From: Nonomuraea jiangxiensis
Lineage (GTDB): Bacteria > Actinomycetota > Actinomycetes > Streptosporangiales > Streptosporangiaceae
DNA: 64,000 nt
Direction of reading: 5' to 3'
Assembly (NCBI RefSeq): GCF_900099965.1
Contig: NZ_FNDJ01000004.1
Coordinates: 372,001-436,000 of the forward strand
A program made the translations under genes and the position numbers. Every line of letters begins with the position of its first letter. Position 1 is the stretch's first letter. Shown here one piece after another: positions 54,301 to 61,386 of this stretch. The notes beneath the pieces are model-generated. The model made no database searches. It saw only the letters and a list, made by a program, of their open reading frames with translations, and was not told the origin of the DNA.

Positions 54301-54899
54301 ACCACACCGGCGTCCTCACGGGCATGGCGATCAGCCCCGACGGCGCGATCCTGGCGAGCGCCGGCTTCGACAACCGGCTGCGGTTGTTCGACGTGGCCAC
54401 CCGCCGCGAGATCCCCGGCCCGCGGGACACGGTCGCCGGCGGGTTCGTCAACGCCCTGGCCTTCAGTCCCGACGGCCGGAAGCTGGCCTTCACGGCCTCC
54501 GACAACGCCGTCCGGCTGTGGGACATGCAGCGCCGCCGCCCGGCCGGCATCGCCCTGATCATCGAGGACGCCGCGACCAACGCGCTCGCGTTCAGCCCCG
54601 ACAGCCAGGTGCTCGCCACCGGCGACACCGGCGGAGGCGTGCGGCTGTGGGATCTGCGGGTCAACCGGCAGCTCGGCACACCCATGACCGGCCACGGCCG
54701 CGGCGTGACGGCGGTCGCCTACGGCCGGGACGGGACGTCCGTCGCCTCGGTGGCCGACGACGGGACCGCGCGGCTGTGGAACGTCCGCACACCGCCCGAC
54801 ATCGAGGCCGCGGCGTGCGCCAACGCCGGCCGCTCCCTCACCCGCGAGGAATGGGAGAGCCTCGTGCGGCAGGAGGAGTACCGCCGGACGTGTCAGTGA
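51339..54899 (+). CDS. nSTAND1-WD40 signalling NTPase with a membrane helix
   Basis: An 1186-residue protein. Residues about 16-460 are the nSTAND1 NTPase: CPYQGLAPFESRRSELFFGR, Walker A SGASGVGKSSLL (about 61-72), Walker B LVLVVDQFEELFT (about 145-157) and the C-terminal helical part with DALLTAWPTL. A single membrane helix LVMAGLALLSVLALLAAGTA at about 475-495 anchors it. From about residue 555 there are about fourteen WD40 repeats (e.g. GVMALAFSSDGSVIATGSDD, ending RLWD), forming two propellers that sense a ligand or protein. ATG 51339 is chosen; TTG 51330 is in frame. Codon 72 is a rare TTA. Head of a three-gene operon. Confidence 0.87.
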   Translation: MSAMGERRESGHPDDVCPYQGLAPFESRRSELFFGRTRATRGLLDRLGRRLTDRGSILLVSGASGVGKSSLLRAGLLPALAEGMLPVAGSRDWPCLLLTPAANPFLALCEGWSRAFGGRAETVLVRLREDPRRALAEVLPPGGRLVLVVDQFEELFTLVTDERERQAFVRTLHALTEGRDGAAVIVGVRADYWDRCAAYPQFAEAIQDGQVIVEPMTESDLRLAITGPAATVGLDLEPGLVETILGELRDGRPAGDRYEAGALPLLSQALRNTWERREDGTLTLRGYEESGRVRDSVRRTADEVLGRLTPEDRRSALRFFRRMTVITAGGQVARRRATLTELHAAAAAHSPERRERAGALLSAFAGRRLLTLHEDSAEIAHDALLTAWPTLRQWIEPDLAAQAVYERLLDAAGQWAENHRDPAFLYRGARLLAVQDSRPHWERDPDSFPPPGPTAEGFLAASTREARRAGRRRRLVMAGLALLSVLALLAAGTAVNAASEADAQRKVASSRQLAAQSEVTGDAALSSMLAVAAWDIAHTDEARNRVLSAAIRTGRGVLTGHTRGVMALAFSSDGSVIATGSDDGTARLWDAATRRQLGAPITREKYECSEVHLALSPDGRTLATACLDTVRFYDVATHRERGAPLRTGEVVSALAYNPDGKTFVTGDFTGVVRQWDAVTRRPYGPAMGRAKDDLSSRIQAVAYSRDGRTLATASNDKTARLWDTATARRLGAPLDHGGTVADVAFSPDGATLATASWDRTARLWDVATGKQTGVLRDRTAGFYGIAFSPDGTRLATAGASGRTVLWDTASRQQLMALSDNSVSVERVAFSPDGRLLAAASGDGVTRLADPRTHLQLGTPMPARTTVALSPDGRTLAAGVAREKDPAIQLWDVATQRPLGPPLRPEGARRSVSSIEFAPDGRTLVASSLDGLWLWDVASRREIARDEALKGVARLSPDGRYVAVQRDQAIAFWDLAGRKEVGPRISVPDHTGVLTGMAISPDGAILASAGFDNRLRLFDVATRREIPGPRDTVAGGFVNALAFSPDGRKLAFTASDNAVRLWDMQRRRPAGIALIIEDAATNALAFSPDSQVLATGDTGGGVRLWDLRVNRQLGTPMTGHGRGVTAVAYGRDGTSVASVADDGTARLWNVRTPPDIEAAACANAGRSLTREEWESLVRQEEYRRTCQ

Positions 54900-54925
54900 C
54901 CCCGGGCCCCACGGAGAGAGCCGGA

Positions 54926-55579
54926 ATGTTCCTGCGAGGTTTTCGGCGGCGGACGGACAGGCCCGTCCCCGAGCTGGTCGCGCTGTTCCGCTCGATCATC
55001 GACGGCGGCCGGGACTTCCACCCGATCGCCTCCGACTTCCTGGAGCACTTCATGGACGGCGCGGGCGCCTCCAGGACGATGTCGCCGCGGTGGCTGCGCT
55101 CGTTCAAGGTGATCAAGCGGGCCGAGCGCAAGAACCAGCGCCGGTTCGAACGGCAGCTCGCCCGGGAGGCGAAGTCGCTGAGCGACGGCGAGTCCACCTG
55201 GGCGCACGACCACTGGGACGCGCGGATCAACGCCTTCATCGGTACGGAGCTGTTCTACGTCAGCAGGATGAGCCTGCTGCGCTCGCAGGGCTCGTTCGTC
55301 CTGACCAGGGAAGGGCCGGAGGTGCGGGTGTCCGGCACGGTCCGGCACCGCTGGTTCGATCCCTACGATTGGGACCGCGGCCGGTGGGTCTACATCCCCC
55401 GGCACGGGTTCGTGCCCATCGCGGTCGGCAGGGAGCTGGTCGAGGCCGACGAGGCACGCAACTTCCTGATGGAGTCACGCCACGTGCAGACATTGGAGGG
55501 CCGGCTGCTGGACGGCCGCTGGCCGCGGCGAGGGAGAGGGAGGTTCGTGTGGGCGCTGGTGAGGACGGAGGGCCAGTGA
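54926..55579 (+). CDS. Unknown protein between the two STAND/NACHT genes
   Basis: A 217-residue soluble protein that I do not recognise. The first half is helical and basic (RWLRSFKVIKRAERKNQRRF). The second half is beta-rich with GTVRHRWFDPYDWDRGRWVY, a Trp/Asp/Tyr-rich turn seen in some secreted toxin-associated domains, but no catalytic motif is clear. ATG 54926 has GGAGAGAG about eight bases upstream; GTG 54896, overlapping the upstream stop, is an alternative. It is translationally linked to the NACHT gene (GTGA overlap), so it is likely an effector, adaptor or target of the NTPases. Confidence 0.6.
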   Translation: MFLRGFRRRTDRPVPELVALFRSIIDGGRDFHPIASDFLEHFMDGAGASRTMSPRWLRSFKVIKRAERKNQRRFERQLAREAKSLSDGESTWAHDHWDARINAFIGTELFYVSRMSLLRSQGSFVLTREGPEVRVSGTVRHRWFDPYDWDRGRWVYIPRHGFVPIAVGRELVEADEARNFLMESRHVQTLEGRLLDGRWPRRGRGRFVWALVRTEGQ

Positions 55580-58290
55580 TCGAGGAGCCTCCCGTTCCGC
55601 CCGACCCCACCGCCGCGGGCAGCGCGGCGGAGTTCGTACGGTCGCTGGTCCTGCTCAGGCAGTGGGCGGGCGAGCCGTCGCTGAGCAGGCTGCGCGCGCT
55701 CGGCGGGCAGACGGTGGCCTCGGACGGGGCCAGGGTGGACGCCCTGCCCAAGAGCACGACCTCGTACGTGCTGCGGCAGGCCGACCGGCTGCCGCGCTGG
55801 GACTTCGTACGGGCCTTCGTGACCGCGTGCCTCCACTACTGCGACTATCCGGCCGAGCTGATCCCCGGCGAGCTCGAACGCTGGCGGGCGGCCAGGACGG
55901 CCCTGGCCGGATCGCCGGCCCGCCCGCCGGAGACCGCGACTCCCACCCCCGCGGTCCCCGATGCCGCGGTGCCCGGTACTCCGGAGGACGCGACTCCTGG
56001 TGCGCCGGGGGCCGGGTCGCCCGCCCGTGCGGCCGAGGCGGAGAGCGCCGAGCGGCCCGGACCGGACCCCGTGGTGGAGCTGCTGGCGCGGCGAGTGGTG
56101 CTGGAGGAGGACCGGGCCCGCAAGGGGCTGCTCGGCGGCTACCACCTCGCGTCCGTCTCCTTCGGCCCCCACGACGCCACCGCGCCGGACACGGCGGCGG
56201 GCACGGCGGCGGGCAGGGCGGCCGAGACGGCGGCGGGCAGGGCGGCCGAGACGGCGGCGGGCAGGGCGGCCGAGACGGCGGCGGACTTGGCGGCGGACTT
56301 GGCGGCGGATTCGGTGGCGGACGATCTGCGCGGGATCGGCCGGTTCTTCGGGGGCCTAGAGCCGCGGCGGCTGCTGGTCGTCGGGGAGTCGGGAGCGGGC
56401 AAAACAGTGCTCGCCATCGAGCTCGTGCTGCAACTGCTGGAGCCCCTGCTGGCCGCCCGCGGGCAACCCGATCACGGGCTGCCGGTCCCGGTGCGCCTGA
56501 ACGCCGCCCGATGGACCCTGGGCAGGCCCTTCGAGCCCTGGCTGGCCGAGCAGCTCACGCAGGACTACGGGCTCGCGGCCAAGGACGCGCTGCGGCTGGT
56601 GCGGGACCGCCGGGTGCTGCCGGTCGTGGACGGTCTGGACGAGCTGGACCCCGAGCCGTCCACCGGCCCGCCGCGGCGGGCGATCGGCCTGCTGGCCGAG
56701 CTCAACCGTTACAGCGACCTGTCCGGCCGCAGGCCGGGGGCGGTCGTCGTGACCTGCCGCGCCGCTCGTGACGCCGAGCTGCGCGAGGCCGGGGTCGCGC
56801 TGGACAACGCCGCCCGGATCCGGCTGCACAACCTGACCACCGGGCAGATCGATACGTATCTGCACGCCCGCTGGCCGGACGGCCATCCGTGGCAGGCACA
56901 GCGCGACGCCATCCACGCCGCGCTGTCCGGGCCGGCGGGCGAGGCCGTGCACGCCGCGCTGGCCACGCCGTGGCGGCTGCTGCTGACCGTGACCGCCGTG
57001 GAGTCCGGCGCCGACCCGGCCGAGCTGCTTGACGCGGACCCGGCCGCCGACCCCGGCGAAGGGGCGAGGCGGATCGCCAGGAGGCTGCTGGAGGCGTACG
57101 TCCCGGCGGCGACCGACCTCACACCCAGGGCCGCGAACGGCACGCCGTACCAGCCGGGCCAGGTGCGGTCGTGGCTCGTGCACCTGGCGGAGCACCTGCG
57201 CTGGCAGGCCGCCCGCGGCGCGGAGGAGGACCGGCCGCCGCCCGGCCTGACGGGGATCGACATCGTGCCCCACCTGCTGTGGCCGATCGGCGGCCGCTAT
57301 CGGGTCAGGGCGCTGCACTGCCTGTGCTGCGTGATCCTGGCCATCATCGCCATGCTGGCGTTCTGGACGGGCTCGGCGGTCGACGGCCCCGCCGAGCTGC
57401 GCGCGGGCCTCAGCCCCGAGCAACTGCTCACCCTGGCGATCATGGTGAGCTGGGTGGTCATAGCGACCGGCCTGTCGTTGTCGCCCTGGCCGGCCGCCGC
57501 CGGCGGGCGGGTCAACGTTCCGCGCCGGCGGCGGGTGACCGGTGGCCTGCTCGGCGCCCTGGTGGGGGCGCCCGTCGGGGTGCTCGGTGGCCTGACCGGG
57601 CTCGCGCTGACCGGCGGGAAGGTCTTCGGCCCCGCCTTCGCCGTGGGCGCGGGGGGAACCGGCGGGCTGGTGCTCGGAGCGGTGATCGGGCTGACCGCCG
57701 CCGGCGGCCGGGGCGCCGGGCGGATGAGCGTGGCCGAGGCGGTCAGGGCGGAGCCCGTCACCCTGCTCGGCTTCGGGTTGTGCGGCGCGCTGACCGGGCT
57801 GCCGCCGCTGCGGCTGGCCCACGCCGGCCCGGTGCCGCTGGTCGTGGGTGTCGCCGGGGCCTTCGTCCTGGCCTTCGCGCTCGGGGTGGTCTTCAAGGTC
57901 GCCACCGGGGGCTGGAGCAAGGACGCGGAGCTGGCCCATCCGCGCGAGGCCCTGCACCGCAACCCGGTGATCGGCGTGGCCTTCGGCCTCACGGGGGGTG
58001 TCGCGGCCTTCCTGGTGTTCGTCATGAACCAGGACGTCGTCGAGTCCCTGGTGTGCGCGCTCATCGGCGGCGTGACCTTCGGGCTGGCCTTCGGCGCGAT
58101 CGCCTGGGCCCGCGCCATGATCGGCCTGGCCGTCGCGGCCATGCGCGGGCTGCTTCCGCTGCGGCTGTGGACCTTCCTCGACTGGGCCTGCGAGGCCCGG
58201 CTGCTGCGCGTCAGCGGTGCCACGTACCAGTTCCGGCACCGCGAGCTCCAGGACTTCCTGACTCCGCGCGAGGGCGGCGGTGGCACATGA
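55576..58290 (+). CDS. HTH / NACHT-type NTPase with multi-helix membrane domain
   Basis: A 904-residue protein. The N-terminal about 100 residues form an HTH-like helical domain (FVRSLVLLRQWAGEPSLSRL, ...WDFVRAFVTACLHYC). A Pro/Ala-rich linker ends in a tandem repeat (residues 206-249). The NACHT domain has Walker A LLVVGESGAGKTVLAIEL near residue 270 and Walker B RRVLPVVDGLDELD near 350. From about residue 578 there are eight or so hydrophobic segments (e.g. VILAIIAMLAFW, GGLVLGAVIGLTAAGG). It ends RHRELQDFLTPREGGGGT, the usual NACHT tail. GTG 55576 overlaps the upstream TGA; its 3' end overlaps the SARP gene by 80 bp. Confidence 0.82.
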   Translation: MIEEPPVPPDPTAAGSAAEFVRSLVLLRQWAGEPSLSRLRALGGQTVASDGARVDALPKSTTSYVLRQADRLPRWDFVRAFVTACLHYCDYPAELIPGELERWRAARTALAGSPARPPETATPTPAVPDAAVPGTPEDATPGAPGAGSPARAAEAESAERPGPDPVVELLARRVVLEEDRARKGLLGGYHLASVSFGPHDATAPDTAAGTAAGRAAETAAGRAAETAAGRAAETAADLAADLAADSVADDLRGIGRFFGGLEPRRLLVVGESGAGKTVLAIELVLQLLEPLLAARGQPDHGLPVPVRLNAARWTLGRPFEPWLAEQLTQDYGLAAKDALRLVRDRRVLPVVDGLDELDPEPSTGPPRRAIGLLAELNRYSDLSGRRPGAVVVTCRAARDAELREAGVALDNAARIRLHNLTTGQIDTYLHARWPDGHPWQAQRDAIHAALSGPAGEAVHAALATPWRLLLTVTAVESGADPAELLDADPAADPGEGARRIARRLLEAYVPAATDLTPRAANGTPYQPGQVRSWLVHLAEHLRWQAARGAEEDRPPPGLTGIDIVPHLLWPIGGRYRVRALHCLCCVILAIIAMLAFWTGSAVDGPAELRAGLSPEQLLTLAIMVSWVVIATGLSLSPWPAAAGGRVNVPRRRRVTGGLLGALVGAPVGVLGGLTGLALTGGKVFGPAFAVGAGGTGGLVLGAVIGLTAAGGRGAGRMSVAEAVRAEPVTLLGFGLCGALTGLPPLRLAHAGPVPLVVGVAGAFVLAFALGVVFKVATGGWSKDAELAHPREALHRNPVIGVAFGLTGGVAAFLVFVMNQDVVESLVCALIGGVTFGLAFGAIAWARAMIGLAVAAMRGLLPLRLWTFLDWACEARLLRVSGATYQFRHRELQDFLTPREGGGGT
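56191..56322 (+). repeat. In-frame minisatellite in the NACHT gene (12- and 24-bp units)
   Basis: A 12-bp unit ACGGCGGCGGGC is followed by three identical 24-bp units (56203-56226, 56227-56250, 56251-56274) and then four 12-bp variants to 56322. It encodes TAAG, three TAAGRAAE units, then TAAD LAAD LAAD SVAD. Because units are multiples of three, gain or loss of copies would change only linker length. Confidence 0.85.
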
Positions 58291-59083
58291 CCCCGCCGCC
58301 GTCCTCCGCCAGGATCCGCGCGTGCAGCGCCTGGAGCTCCGCGCCCGGAGCGATCCCCAGCTCCTCGGCCAGTTGCCGGCGGGCGGCGCGGTAGGTCTCC
58401 AGCGCGTCGGCCCGCCGCCCGATGCCGTGCAGCGCCGTCATCAGGTAGCCCCAGAACCGCTCGTGGAAGGGATGGCGCGCGGTCAGCGCCCGCAGCTCCC
58501 CGATCAGCTCGGCGTGCCTCCTGCGGCGCAGGTCGACCTGGATACGCCGGTCCAGGACGCTCAGGCGCTGCTCCCGCAGCCGGGGGACGTCCTCCTGGTG
58601 CAGGAGGTTCGAGGGCACGTCGGCCAGCGGCTCGCCGCGCCACTGGGTCAGGGCCAGCCCCAGCAGGTCCGCCTCCGCGTCGAGGTCTCCCTTGACGGCG
58701 GCCTGCCTCGCCCGGTCCCGCCAGAACTCGAACCGGCCGAGGTCCACCCGGTCGGGCTCCGCCTCCACCGCGTAGCCGTTCGCGTGCGTGACGATCACCT
58801 GGCCGGGCTTCTCCTCAGCCAGCGACGCCCGGATCCGGGTCACGTAGAGCTGGACCGCGCGGCGCGGATTCCTGGGCGGCGTGTCGCCCCAGACCGCGTT
58901 CACCAGGTCCTCGACAGGTACTGCCCGCCCCGCGTTGAGCAGCAGTGCCGCCAGTACGATCCGGTGCTTGGGTGATGGGAACCGTACCGGCCGCCCGTTC
59001 ACCCGGGTCGTGAGCGGGCCGAGCAGTCCGAATTCGGCACGGGATTCGCCCGCCGCCGAAGGCCCATGAGGTCGGAGTTCCAT
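58211..59083 (-). CDS. SARP-type transcriptional activator (OmpR-like HTH plus BTAD)
   Basis: A 290-residue regulator. Residues about 15-105 are a winged DNA-binding domain (FGLLGPLTTRVNGRPVRFPS, LVNAVWGDTPPRNPRRAVQL, YVTRIRASL). The BTAD domain follows (FEFWRDRARQAAVKGDLDAE, LREQRLSVLDRRIQVDLRR, and HPFHERFWGYLMTALHGIGR). SARPs activate secondary-metabolite or stress operons. ATG 59083 follows GGTGGGGAGG. The C-terminal 80 bp overlap the NACHT gene tail to tail. Confidence 0.87.
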   Translation of the reverse strand: MELRPHGPSAAGESRAEFGLLGPLTTRVNGRPVRFPSPKHRIVLAALLLNAGRAVPVEDLVNAVWGDTPPRNPRRAVQLYVTRIRASLAEEKPGQVIVTHANGYAVEAEPDRVDLGRFEFWRDRARQAAVKGDLDAEADLLGLALTQWRGEPLADVPSNLLHQEDVPRLREQRLSVLDRRIQVDLRRRRHAELIGELRALTARHPFHERFWGYLMTALHGIGRRADALETYRAARRQLAEELGIAPGAELQALHARILAEDGGGVMCHRRPRAESGSPGARGAGTGTWHR

Positions 59084-59182
59084 GCCTCCCCACCCTTGAT
59101 CAGCCGGGGGTGGGAAGACAGGGCATGTGACCGGGCATTGACCGGTCACTTCGCCTCGGCGGGTCCTCGCCGCCCGTCCGGG

Positions 59183-59332
59183 TCAGTGCCGCCGCGACCG
59201 CCAGCGGTTCAGCAGGCCCCGCGCCTTCTCCTGCGTACGGGGGTCTCGGGCCATGCGCTTCGCCTTCTCGATGTTCTGCCTGCCTTTGGGGCTGCGCAGA
59301 TACGCGCGCACCCGATCCATGAGTGTGGCCAT
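59183..59332 (-). CDS. Small basic helical protein (49 residues)
   Basis: A short gene with ATG at 59332, GGGGAAGG just upstream, and TGA at 59183-59185. The protein begins MATLMDRVRAYLRSPKG and ends GLLNRWRSRRH; it is rich in Arg and Lys, soluble and predicted helical. Small proteins with the RSPKGR and ARDPRTQEKAR style are common in actinobacteria, function unknown. It lies between the SARP gene and the secreted hydrolase, both on the same strand. Confidence 0.65.
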   Translation of the reverse strand: MATLMDRVRAYLRSPKGRQNIEKAKRMARDPRTQEKARGLLNRWRSRRH

Positions 59333-59393
59333 GCGCCTTCCCCTACCCCGTCAGCCCGCAAGATAGCGGACGACTTTCGCCGGCCGGGCACGC

Positions 59394-59429
59394 GCCACCC
59401 GGCACCCGGTGCGACGGGTGCCGGGTGGC
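59394..59429 (-). terminator. Perfect 15-bp hairpin terminator of the CocE/NonD gene
   Basis: GCCACCCGGCACCCG (59394-59408) and CGGGTGCCGGGTGGC (59415-59429) form a perfect stem with a six-base loop, eight bases beyond the hydrolase stop at 59437. Confidence 0.85.
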
Positions 59430-59436
59430 CGGTCGG

Positions 59437-61245
59437 TCAGCGCCCCGGCTTCAGCGGGAAGGTGCCGCGGCCGACGTCGGTGAGCGTGGTGGTGTTCGCC
59501 GCGAGGTAGGCGTCCAGGTACGGCGACCGGTCGCCCTGCGTCGGCACGTCGGACCTCGGGGACTGCACGTCGAGCGTCAGCCGCGCGTCGGAGATCCTGA
59601 TCGTGTTGCCCGAGGGCACGTCCCGCCAGCGGCCGGTGTCGATGGTCCCGATCTGGACCCCCAGCCGGTGCCCCCGCTCGATGGTCCAGTCGGTCGACTT
59701 CAGGTCGAACGAGACCCGTCCCCGGCCCTCCAGCAGGGCGACGTTCTCGTCGAACATCGTCGCCGTGCCGTCAGGAGAGACGTCCCACAGGCGGACCATC
59801 ACGTTGCCGTTCGCGCCGGCGTCGAGCCGGATCCTTGGCGTGCCGGTGAGCCGGAGCGGCTGGGCCGCGGGCGTGGACCAGGTCCAGAAGCTGGTGCCGG
59901 TGGTGTCGCCCCGCCGGGCCGCGTTCGCCTCGGTGCTCGACAGCGGCTCGATCCGCGGCGCGTTCTCCATGTCCCAGCGGCCGTCGTCCGCCCGGGCGGC
60001 CGCCGTGCCGCCGCCGTTGTCGACATACTGGCCGGTGGAGAGCCGGGCGTCGTACGAGGTCGTGGTCACGGGCCAGGTGGGCTGGGCGCGCCAGTTGCCC
60101 AGGTTGTCCTCGACGGCGTACTCGGGATCGGTCACCGACGGGCGCACCCCGCGCAGGTACTGGTCGTAGAACCGAATGACCTCGTCGAACCAGCCGGCGC
60201 GGCCCTGGAGCAGCCGGCCCTCGGAGTCGGTGTCGTTGCCCCGCACGTGCTCCCACTGGCCGACCCAGCCGCGCTCCCGGCCGCGGTGGTTGTCCAGGTA
60301 TTCCTCCATGTCCTCGGGCTTGGTGTTGGGCTCGATGAACCCCTGGGTCACGAACAGCGGTGTGCTGGTGCCGGCCGCGTCGGCGGCCAGGTTGCGGGCC
60401 CGCCAGTAGGCCGAGTGCAGGTCAGGATTGTTGTTGTTGGTGAGGTTGTCGCTCAGGCACTCCGGATGGCTCTCCTCGTACGCCGCGTTCGCCTTGTACC
60501 GGTCGCTGTCGTCGGCCAGCGCGGGGATCGTCGCGATCGAGTTGTACGCCTGCGGCGTGCCGGTGACGTTGGGGCGCGGGACCTTGTTGCTGAACAGGTA
60601 GTTGTACATGTTCCAGACGGGTTCCTGCGCGACGACCGCCTTCAGGCTCTTCAGCTTGAGGTTGTTGCCCACCAGGCCGGTGACGGCGTCGTACGACTTG
60701 CCGTACATGCCGACCTTGCCGGTCGACCAGGGCTGCCTGGCCGACCACTCGATGGCCGCCCGGACGTCGGCCTGCTCACCGGGGCCGACCCAGTCCAGGC
60801 AGCCGGTGCTGCCGCCGAAGCCGCGCAGGTCGACCATGACGAAGGTGTAGCCGCGTGCCATCAGGCCGGCGCCGTCGATGAAGTCCTGGAAGCGCGAGGA
60901 GGGTCCGACCCGGTCCCAGCCCTCGGGGCCGGTCTGACCCGCGTGCGCGAAGTAGGGGCCGACGGAGAGGATCACCGGCGTCTTCGCGTCGGGCGGCAGG
61001 TGCGCCGGGCGCAGCACGTCGGCGTGCAGCTCGACTCCGCTGCCGTCCGAGGACGGGAAGTACGCCTCCGTCCACGCGGCGCCCTCGGGAACCCGCGGGT
61101 TCTCCTCGTGGGTGACCGGGTCGCCGGTGGGCGCGCCCACCGCTCCGGCCTGGGCGACCGCGGGTAAGCCGCCCGCGGCCAAGGTGGTGATGGTTACCAG
61201 CGCACCGGCCGTCAAAGCGGCCGACGCCTTCCCGCGCATGTTCAT
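59437..61245 (-). CDS. Secreted CocE/NonD-family hydrolase (X-Pro dipeptidyl-peptidase type)
   Basis: A 602-residue exported alpha/beta hydrolase. Signal peptide (ALTAGALVTITTLAAGGLPA) to about residue 33. Catalytic Ser lies in GKVGMYGKSYDAVTG, with VMVDLRGFGGSTG before it and the helical cap with SNKVPRPN and HPECLSDN. The second half is a jelly-roll PepX_C domain (RLTGTPRIRLDAGANGNVMV, VSFDLKSTDWTIERGHRLGV). The family cleaves esters, beta-lactams or X-Pro peptides. ATG 61245 has GGGAG five bases upstream. Confidence 0.88.
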   Translation of the reverse strand: MNMRGKASAALTAGALVTITTLAAGGLPAVAQAGAVGAPTGDPVTHEENPRVPEGAAWTEAYFPSSDGSGVELHADVLRPAHLPPDAKTPVILSVGPYFAHAGQTGPEGWDRVGPSSRFQDFIDGAGLMARGYTFVMVDLRGFGGSTGCLDWVGPGEQADVRAAIEWSARQPWSTGKVGMYGKSYDAVTGLVGNNLKLKSLKAVVAQEPVWNMYNYLFSNKVPRPNVTGTPQAYNSIATIPALADDSDRYKANAAYEESHPECLSDNLTNNNNPDLHSAYWRARNLAADAAGTSTPLFVTQGFIEPNTKPEDMEEYLDNHRGRERGWVGQWEHVRGNDTDSEGRLLQGRAGWFDEVIRFYDQYLRGVRPSVTDPEYAVEDNLGNWRAQPTWPVTTTSYDARLSTGQYVDNGGGTAAARADDGRWDMENAPRIEPLSSTEANAARRGDTTGTSFWTWSTPAAQPLRLTGTPRIRLDAGANGNVMVRLWDVSPDGTATMFDENVALLEGRGRVSFDLKSTDWTIERGHRLGVQIGTIDTGRWRDVPSGNTIRISDARLTLDVQSPRSDVPTQGDRSPYLDAYLAANTTTLTDVGRGTFPLKPGR

Positions 61246-61386
61246 GGACACTCCCGCGATCAAGGGGCTGCCATGGGAGAGTAACGATTTTCGGATGGCT
61301 TGTCGCCACTTGACCTACGCGGGTAAACCGGCTCCGGGGCCGGCAGCGGTAGGGCGCCGCCGAGTATGAACCCCCCGGCCTCCGCC

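Noticed and set aside
51675..54695. A 1006-codon open frame on the minus strand, antisense to the nSTAND1-WD40 gene
   Set aside because: No motif; low-complexity composition; the plus strand carries clear NTPase and WD40 motifs.
56191..56322. Possible CRISPR array
   Set aside because: The repeats are directly adjacent without spacers, lie in frame in a coding gene, and no cas genes are near.
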